Origin: Geodermatophilus poikilotrophus
GTDB taxonomy: Bacteria > Actinomycetota > Actinomycetes > Mycobacteriales > Geodermatophilaceae
DNA: 64,000 nt
Reading direction: 5' to 3'
NCBI RefSeq assembly: GCF_900111455.1
Contig: NZ_FOIE01000010.1
Location: 1 to 64,000 of the forward strand
In this document: positions 58,574 to 64,000 of the stretch, one piece after another
Layout: every line of letters begins with the position of its first letter
Position numbering within the stretch: position 1 is the stretch's first letter
Position numbers and translations under genes: made by a program
The notes under the pieces: generated by a model
Database searches by the model: none
The model's input: the letters and a program-made list of their open reading frames with translations, nothing else
Told to the model about the DNA's origin: nothing

Positions 58574-59053
58574 ATGGCGATCACGGACGGCCGTCCCGAC
58601 GGCTACACCACGCTGACCCCGTTCCTCGTCTGCTCGCCCGCGGCCGAGGCGATCCGCTTCTACGCCGACGTCTTCGGCGCCACCGTCGTCCAGCGGATGG
58701 ACGGCCCCAACGGCACGGTCGTGCACGCGGAGCTCGACCTCGGCCTCGGCCGGCTGCAGCTCGGCGATCCCAACGACGCCTACGGTCTGGTGGCCCCGAG
58801 CGGGCAGGAGGCGGACCGGGTGAGCAGCTCCACCTGCGTCTACGTCGCCGACGTCGACGCGGTGTTCGCCCGCGCCGTCGAGCGCGGCGCCACGGTGCGA
58901 GAGGAGCCGGCCACCTTCGTCACCGGCGACCGCTTCGCCTCCGTCTACGACCCGTTCGGCCACCGCTGGGCGGTCATGACGAAGGTCGAGGACGTCAGTC
59001 CCGGGGAGCAGGACCGGCGGCTGGCCGAGTGGGCGGCGTCAGGCGCGCAGTGA
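58574..59053 (+). CDS. VOC family (glyoxalase-fold) protein
   Basis: 159 residues with one full vicinal-oxygen-chelate unit pair: YTTLTPFLVCSPAAEAIRFYADVFGATVVQRMDGPNG, HAELDLGLGRLQLGD, TCVYVADVDAVFARAVERGA, FASVYDPFGHRWAVMT. The PhnB-like pattern suggests metal or small-molecule binding. ATG 58574 is 7 bases after CAGGCT. Divergent from the AraC regulator. Confidence 0.88.
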   Translation: MAITDGRPDGYTTLTPFLVCSPAAEAIRFYADVFGATVVQRMDGPNGTVVHAELDLGLGRLQLGDPNDAYGLVAPSGQEADRVSSSTCVYVADVDAVFARAVERGATVREEPATFVTGDRFASVYDPFGHRWAVMTKVEDVSPGEQDRRLAEWAASGAQ

Positions 59054-59084
59054 CGCTCCGCTCACCCGGTGCTCCTCGCCCGGT

Positions 59085-59172
59085 GATCAGCTGAGCTGAT
59101 CCCGTCGGGTCCTGGCTCACCACTGGTCGTGGGCCAGGACCCGCGACGGTGGTCCCAGCCGATCGTCGCGGG
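59085..59172. repeat. long palindromic element, copy 2
   Basis: GATCAGCTGAGCTGA.. through GGTCCTGGCTCAC.. GGGCCAGGACC..GATC, aligned over about 85 bases with the element at 24081-24166. It lies between the convergent VOC and GGDEF-LarB genes. Confidence 0.65.
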
Positions 59173-59185
59173 TACGGCGGAGCGG

Positions 59186-62002
59186 TCAGCGCCGCGTGCG
59201 GCGGGCGACGCGGGCGGCGAAGACGCCGGCGGCGTGGCCGTTGTCGATGTTGCTGACCACCACGCCGGGAGCCGCCGAGGTGAGCACCGTCAGCAGCGCG
59301 CCGAACCCGCCGAAGGAGCCCGGCTGCCCGGTCGAGGTGGGGACGGCGACGATCGGCACGTCGGTCAGCACACCGACCAGGCCGGGCAGCGAGGCGTCCA
59401 GCCCGGCGATGACGACCAGGCAGTCGACGTCCTGCGGCAGCGCGTCCCCGGGCAGCCCGGCGCGGAACCGGCTGCCCCCGACGTCGTCCACCCGGACCAC
59501 CGCGGTCCCCGTGACACGGGCGGCGAAGGCTGCCTCGGCGGCCACCGCGAGGTCGCCGCCGACCCCGCACAGCACGCCGATCCGGCCGGCGGGTTCGGGC
59601 AGCGGCCCGACCGCCGCGGCCATCGACGCCGCGTCGACCGTCGTGCAGGCGTCGTGCTCGGCGGCCAGCGCGACCAGCGTCTCGGCGGGCGCGCGGACGA
59701 CGACGGCGGGCCGGTCCGGGAACTGCCGGCGCGCCTCGCGGACCAGGGCGAGCACCTGCTCGGTGCTGCGGCCGGTGCCCCAGATGACGTCGGGCTCGCC
59801 AGGCGTCCCGGGGGCCGGCGCGGCCGGCGGGACCGCGGGCTCGACGGGTGGTGCGGCGGCCGGTGGAACCGGCGCCAGGGCCGGCTCGCCGGGGCTGCCG
59901 AGGCCCAGCGGCGGGTCGGCGGGCTCGACGAGGAGCGCGGCGAAGCCGCTGCTCACCGCGGTCGGGTCGGCCGGCGGGGGGACAGGCACGGCAGGGACCG
60001 CAGGAGCCGCCGCGGTCTCCCTCGGGGAGCGGGCGGCGGCCGTGTCGTCCCGGGGGGACCGGTCCGTCGCGGCCGGCCCGGGCAGCGTGTCCGGCGGGCT
60101 CCCGGCGGCCCGCGTCTGGGTCACCGCCGACAGCCGGACGACCCGGTCGCGGCCGGTGCGCTTGGCGTCGTAGAGGACGCCGTCGGCGGCGGCGAACAGC
60201 GTGCGCCGGTCGTCGCCGCGGGTGGCCGAGGCGATGCCGACGCTGATCGTCACCGGCACGGGGAGGCCCAGCGCGGCCCAGTCGGTCTCCGCCACCGCGC
60301 GGCGGCAGCGCTCCAGCGCGCGCTCGGCCTGCTCGGCCGTGGTGTCGGGCAGCAGGACGACGAACTCGTCGCCGGCCCACCGGCAGACCTCGTCGGTGTC
60401 GCGGCACCCGGCCACCAGGATCTCGGCGACCCGGCGCAGGACGTCGTCGCCGCCGGCGTGGCCGACGGCGTCGTTGACCTCCTTGAACCGGTCGACGTCC
60501 ACGACGGCCAGGGCGGGTGTCGTCCCGCTGCCCAGCAGCCCGTCGAGGGTCGCCTCGGCGTAGCGCCGGTTGGGCAGGTGGGTGAGCGGGTCCTCGTAGG
60601 CCTGCCGGCGCAGCTGCCCGGCGGCCCGCTCGGTCTCCAGCAGGCTCTTGCGCCGGCCGAACAGCTCCACCCAGCGGGTGCGCCGCTCGTCGACCCGGTC
60701 CAGCTCGTCGGCCAGGTAGGCCTGCAGGTACGGCAGTGCCCGGCCGGCGTCGTCCAGTTCGGCGTGCAGCGTGCACAGCTCGCGCAGCGCGGCCCGGCGC
60801 AGCCGCGGCAGGCCGTGCTCGGTGGCCGTGGCGAGCGCCTGGGCCAGCTGCTCGTCGGCGTCGCGGCCGTTCCCCTGCCGGCGCAGTGCGCGGCCCAGGG
60901 CGAGCAGCGCCGCGGCGTGCACCGCCCGGTCGCCGGCGGTGGTGGCGTGGACGGCGGCCCGCAACGGTCCCGCGGCGGCGGCGTGCTCGCCCAGGCCCAC
61001 CAGCGCCCAGCCGTGCACCACCTGCGCGGCCACGACCGCCTCGGCCGACTCCGGCGGCAGCAGGGTCAGCGCCTGCTCGGCCAGCGTGCGGGCCTCGGCG
61101 AAGTGCGGCTCGGCCGCGTCCGGGACGCCGTCGTCGAGCAGTGCCTCCCCGAACTCGGCGCACAGCTCCCCCAGGGAGCTGGCGGCGCGGGCGACCAGGA
61201 GGGCGGGGTCGCCGTCCTCCGGCCGCAGCGCCCCGGGGACCGCGGCGGCGGCCACCGCGGTCTCGTGCGCCCGCCGCTGGTAGTCCAGGGCCAGCGGCAT
61301 CAGCTCCAGGTCGGCGAGCACGCCCGCGAGGTCGGTCAGGGTCTGCACCAGCAGCGCGGAGGGCGGCATCGCGGGGCCGAGCAGGCTGGCCGCCTCCACG
61401 GCCTCGTCCATGGCGGCGTCGGTGCGGCGGGACAGCAGCTCGATCCGGGCGTGCCGGGCCAGACCGGCGGCGCGCTGCAGCTCGTCCGCGGTGGCGTCGA
61501 AGGCGGCCTTGGCCGAGCGCACCAGCGCGATGGCCAGCGCCGCGGAGGAGGCGCGCGGGTCGCCGTCCTCCGATGCGCCGGCGCCGTCGATCAGCTCGGC
61601 CACGCCCGCGTGCAGGTCCAGCGCGGGCTCGACGGCAGCGCCGGACGGAGGTTCCACCGGGTCGCCGACGAGGGTGAAGCCGGCCTGCCGCAACCGGCGG
61701 ACCAGCAGCTCGGCGCGCAGCGTGTCGGCCCAGGCCCGGCCCAGGTCGGTGGGACGGTCGGCGCCGCCGTCGCGCGGCGCGGGCGCCACGTAGGGGGAGT
61801 CGGTGCCGACGTCGGCCAGCAGCTCCTCGGCGTCGTCGAGCCGCCAGTTCGACAGGGCGGCGGTCACCCGGTGGTGCAGGGCTCCGGGAGGCACGAGCGC
61901 ACTGTGCACGCCGCTGTCAACGGAGTCGAGCACCGGCAGGGGGGCACGCCGGGAGCCCGGTGCACTCCCGTCCCAGCCGTCCCTCCCGGTCCGTGCCGTC
62001 AC
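59186..62002 (-). CDS. TPR-like / GGDEF diguanylate cyclase / LarB-domain fusion
   Basis: 938 residues. Residues about 40-460 are an all-helical, TPR-like region (repeated A-x-L..A-L-x3-G patterns). The GGDEF domain (about 468-620) has YEDPLTHLPNRRYAEATL, VDVDRFKEVNDAVGHAGGDDVL, RDTDEVCRWAGDEFVVLLP (inhibitory RxxD site and AGDEF active site) and ISVGIAS. A Pro/Ala linker follows, then a LarB/AIR-carboxylase-like domain from about 737 (DVIWGTGRSTEQVLALVREA.., GVGGDLAVAAEAAFAARVTG, VIAGLDASLPGLVGVLTDVPIVAVPTS, APGVVVSNIDNGHAAG). LarB proteins usually have Cys in SCAPG; here it is SAAPG (Ala910). GTG 62002 overlaps the upstream GGDEF stop as GTGA. Confidence 0.85.
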   Translation of the reverse strand: MTARTGRDGWDGSAPGSRRAPLPVLDSVDSGVHSALVPPGALHHRVTAALSNWRLDDAEELLADVGTDSPYVAPAPRDGGADRPTDLGRAWADTLRAELLVRRLRQAGFTLVGDPVEPPSGAAVEPALDLHAGVAELIDGAGASEDGDPRASSAALAIALVRSAKAAFDATADELQRAAGLARHARIELLSRRTDAAMDEAVEAASLLGPAMPPSALLVQTLTDLAGVLADLELMPLALDYQRRAHETAVAAAAVPGALRPEDGDPALLVARAASSLGELCAEFGEALLDDGVPDAAEPHFAEARTLAEQALTLLPPESAEAVVAAQVVHGWALVGLGEHAAAAGPLRAAVHATTAGDRAVHAAALLALGRALRRQGNGRDADEQLAQALATATEHGLPRLRRAALRELCTLHAELDDAGRALPYLQAYLADELDRVDERRTRWVELFGRRKSLLETERAAGQLRRQAYEDPLTHLPNRRYAEATLDGLLGSGTTPALAVVDVDRFKEVNDAVGHAGGDDVLRRVAEILVAGCRDTDEVCRWAGDEFVVLLPDTTAEQAERALERCRRAVAETDWAALGLPVPVTISVGIASATRGDDRRTLFAAADGVLYDAKRTGRDRVVRLSAVTQTRAAGSPPDTLPGPAATDRSPRDDTAAARSPRETAAAPAVPAVPVPPPADPTAVSSGFAALLVEPADPPLGLGSPGEPALAPVPPAAAPPVEPAVPPAAPAPGTPGEPDVIWGTGRSTEQVLALVREARRQFPDRPAVVVRAPAETLVALAAEHDACTTVDAASMAAAVGPLPEPAGRIGVLCGVGGDLAVAAEAAFAARVTGTAVVRVDDVGGSRFRAGLPGDALPQDVDCLVVIAGLDASLPGLVGVLTDVPIVAVPTSTGQPGSFGGFGALLTVLTSAAPGVVVSNIDNGHAAGVFAARVARRTRR

Positions 62003-63651
62003 GGTGCGTCGTCCCCGGCGCGGCCGCCGTGCGCGCGCACCCGGTTGCGTCCGCCGCGCTTGGCGGTGAACAGGTGCAGGTCGGCGGTGTCGAACAGCGA
62101 CCGCCAGCCCAGCGGCTCGTCGGCGGCCGCCGGGGCGGTGGCCACGCCGATGCTCACCGTCACCGGCTCGGGCAGTTGCAGGTCGCCCCAGTCGGCGCCG
62201 GCGACGGCGGCGCGCAGCCGGTCGACGGCGGTCAGCGCCTGGGCCTCGGTCGCCGTCGGGAGGACGACGAGGAACTCGTCGCCGGCCCACCGGTACACCT
62301 CGTCACCGGTGCGGCTGTGCTCGCGCAGCAGCTCGGCCACCCGGCGCAGCACCTCGTCGCCGTGCGAGTGGGACGTGTCGTCGTTGACCGCCTTGAACCG
62401 GTCGATGTCGACGACGGCCAGCGACACCGGCTCGACGCCCACGCGCATGCCGCCCAGCCGGCGCTCGGCGCTGCGCCGGTTGCCCAGCCCGGTGAGCGGG
62501 TCCTCCAGCGCGACCCGGCGCAGGTGTGCGGTCTGCCGCTCGGCCTCGCGCAGCCGGCTGCGCCGCACGAACATCTCCGCCCACAGCTCCCGGCCACGGG
62601 CGTGCGCGCGGCCGGTGTCGGCGCGGTAGGCCTCCAGCCAGTGCAGCGCCTCGGCGGGGCGGCCCATCGCCGCGGTGCCCTGGCCCAGCTCCAGCAGGCA
62701 CTGCCGGTAGCGCCGGCGGTCCCCGGCGGCGGCGAAGGCCCCGGCGGCGTCGACCAGCAGGTCGGTGGCCTCCGCGTCGTGCCCGCCGCCGGACCGGGTG
62801 CGGGCCAGCCGGGTCAGCAGCCGGGCGAGCACGAGGTCGGCGTAGCCGCGCAGCCAGGTGCCGCCGTCCCGGTGCACCCGCTTGTGCGCGCGGCGCATCG
62901 GGCCGATCGCGTCCTCGACCTCGCCGCAGCCGGCTACCGCCCACGCCTGGACGACGTCGAGCAGGTCCTGGTCGGCGGGCCCGGCCTCCCAGTCCAGGGC
63001 GCGGGCGGCCTCCGCGAGGTCCACCGCCGTCCCGGCCAGCTCGCGGGCGCGCTCGATCTGGCCGCGGCGGTGCAGCGTCTGCGCCAGCTCGGCGTGCTGC
63101 TGGGCGCACAGCTGCAGCAGCCGCCAGCGGTCGGCGACGCCCGGCAGCTCGTCCGCCACCCGGGAGCCCTGCAGCGCCTGCGCGACGGCGAGCTCCTCCA
63201 GGTCGAGGGCGGCCAGGGCGAGCGACAGCCACAGGTGGGCCTGGTGCAGGGCGCGGGAGGGGCCGTCGGCCGCCGCCGTCTCGGCCAGCAGGCCGGCGTC
63301 GATGGCCAGCACCATCGCCGCGTCGACGTGGTCGGCGGCCACCTCGACGACGGCCAGGTACGCCAGCGTCAGCGCGGTCTGCGCGCACGGCAGGCACCGG
63401 CCCAGGGCGTCGCGGGCCGCGGAGACACCGGCCGCCACGGCCTCGCGGTCGCCGTCGGCCAGGGCACGGCGGGCGGCCAGGGCGTGCCGCCAGGCGATCC
63501 AGCGCGGGTCGGTCGCGGCGTCCAGTGCCTCGGCCGCGCGGTCGTGTTCGGCGGCGAAGGCGGCGGGGTCGTCCCGGTCGCTGGCGGACAGCAGACCCCA
63601 GAGCGCATCGTCGAGGTCACCCTCGGTGAGGCGTTCAGAGCCGGGGGTCAC
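61999..63651 (-). CDS. TPR-like / GGDEF diguanylate cyclase
   Basis: 550 residues. A TPR-like helical N-terminus (residues about 20-370) then a GGDEF domain: LEDPLTGLGNRRSAERRL, VVDIDRFKAVNDDTSHSHGDEVL, RTGDEVYRWAGDEFLVVLP (I-site RTGD and AGDEF), VTVSIGVATA. Makes c-di-GMP if active. No membrane segment, so cytosolic. GGAGG precedes GTG 63651. First gene of a two-gene unit with the GGDEF-LarB fusion, divergent from pheA across 112 bases. Confidence 0.9.
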   Translation of the reverse strand: MTPGSERLTEGDLDDALWGLLSASDRDDPAAFAAEHDRAAEALDAATDPRWIAWRHALAARRALADGDREAVAAGVSAARDALGRCLPCAQTALTLAYLAVVEVAADHVDAAMVLAIDAGLLAETAAADGPSRALHQAHLWLSLALAALDLEELAVAQALQGSRVADELPGVADRWRLLQLCAQQHAELAQTLHRRGQIERARELAGTAVDLAEAARALDWEAGPADQDLLDVVQAWAVAGCGEVEDAIGPMRRAHKRVHRDGGTWLRGYADLVLARLLTRLARTRSGGGHDAEATDLLVDAAGAFAAAGDRRRYRQCLLELGQGTAAMGRPAEALHWLEAYRADTGRAHARGRELWAEMFVRRSRLREAERQTAHLRRVALEDPLTGLGNRRSAERRLGGMRVGVEPVSLAVVDIDRFKAVNDDTSHSHGDEVLRRVAELLREHSRTGDEVYRWAGDEFLVVLPTATEAQALTAVDRLRAAVAGADWGDLQLPEPVTVSIGVATAPAAADEPLGWRSLFDTADLHLFTAKRGGRNRVRAHGGRAGDDAP

Positions 63652-63763
63652 GCATCCTCCAACGACGGTGTCCGGCCGCTGCACGGCCACGGGTCGTGCG
63701 ACCAGCGGAGCAGCTCTCCCCGGTGTGGCACCCGCCCTCGCCCGGGCGCACTACCCTCGTCGG

Positions 63764-64000
63764 GTGCCTGGGACGCCTCCGACGCGGTACGCCTATCTGG
63801 GACCCGAGGGTACCTTCGCCGAAGCGGCCCTGATCAGCGCCGTTGCGCCGGGCGAGGGTTCCCGGATCCCCGCTCCGGGCGTGCCGGCGGCGCTGGCCGT
63901 CGTCCGTTCGGGGGACGCCGACGCCGCGCTGGTGCCACTGGAGAACTCCGTCGAGGGCTCCGTGCCGGCCACCATGGACGGCCTGGCCGAGGGCGACCCG
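63764..64000 (+). CDS. pheA: prephenate dehydratase (5' part)
   Basis: The first 79 residues are present: YAYLGPEGTFAEAAL, then VPAALAVVRSGDADAALVPLENSVEGSVPATMDGL, the conserved PDT N-lobe. Converts prephenate to phenylpyruvate in phenylalanine synthesis. GTG 63764 is 6 bases after TACCCT (63752-63757), a leaderless start. It runs off the right edge. Confidence 0.93.
   Translation, partial: MPGTPPTRYAYLGPEGTFAEAALISAVAPGEGSRIPAPGVPAALAVVRSGDADAALVPLENSVEGSVPATMDGLAEGDP

Noticed and set aside
59129-62629. A 1166-codon plus-strand frame opposite the GGDEF genes
   Set aside because: Shadow of the GGDEF/LarB gene; no recognisable domain and glycine/glutamine/arginine-rich.

Overview
The window is about 64 kb of very GC-rich DNA with frequent GTG starts, overlapping GTGA/ATGA gene junctions and many probable leaderless promoters (a TANNNT-like -10 followed 6-8 bases later by the start codon). 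This points to an actinobacterium. The gene families (DUF5926, DUF4333, an ergothioneine pathway, ChvE/GguAB, P450, actinobacterial DUF309) resemble Geodermatophilaceae such as Blastococcus, Geodermatophilus or Modestobacter, but the genus is an inference. The left edge is the 3' end of a 23S rRNA gene followed by 5S rRNA and a strong terminator; the right edge is the start of pheA. No tRNA, CRISPR array, transposase or phage gene was seen.

Layout. 1-400: end of an rRNA operon. 0.5-1.7 kb: decayed DNA (a pentapeptide-repeat gene with a nonsense codon and a 3' gene remnant). 1.7-5.9 kb: purine catabolism (allantoinase, allantoicase, 8-oxoguanine deaminase) with a DUF4333 lipoprotein. 5.9-13.0 kb, minus strand: a complete ergothioneine set, egtA-B-C-D, then an ECF sigma/anti-sigma pair, then egtE behind its own terminator and promoter. 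13.1-16.1 kb: DUF309, a TspO-like membrane protein, an SRPBCC protein, and a PadR regulator with a membrane protein and a well-formed operator. 16.1-21.7 kb: malic enzyme, Fpg/Nei glycosylase, metallo-beta-lactamase hydrolase, Rieske oxygenase. 21.8-23.9 kb: DUF485/ActP acetate uptake. 24.2-27.1 kb: manganese catalase and a divergent two-component pair whose kinase lacks a recognisable G1 box. 27.2-33.9 kb: PH-domain membrane proteins, rhodanese, acyl-CoA ligase, P450, DUF5926.

34.2-43.5 kb: an L-arabinose system (sugar-binding protein, ABC ATPase, permease, LacI regulator, FGGY kinase, araD, araA) with matching LacI-type operators upstream of the transporter and of the catabolic operon. 43.7-53.5 kb: arginine deiminase, SDR, AGPS-like flavoenzyme, TipA-like MerR regulator, DinB, haloalkane dehalogenase, and an ABC-2 exporter. 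53.5-59.1 kb: a GDT1/TMEM165 transporter preceded by a yybP-ykoY-like manganese riboswitch, an MFS gene with a puzzling start, a divergent YczE/MocR pair sharing an operator, AraC and VOC proteins. 59.2-63.7 kb: two translationally coupled GGDEF proteins, the second of which carries a C-terminal LarB (AIR-carboxylase-like) domain in which the usual Cys is Ala. This fusion is the most novel item in the window.

Intergenic DNA is rich in structure: a recurring hairpin family next to stop codons, a second long palindromic element in two copies, and two local tandem repeats.
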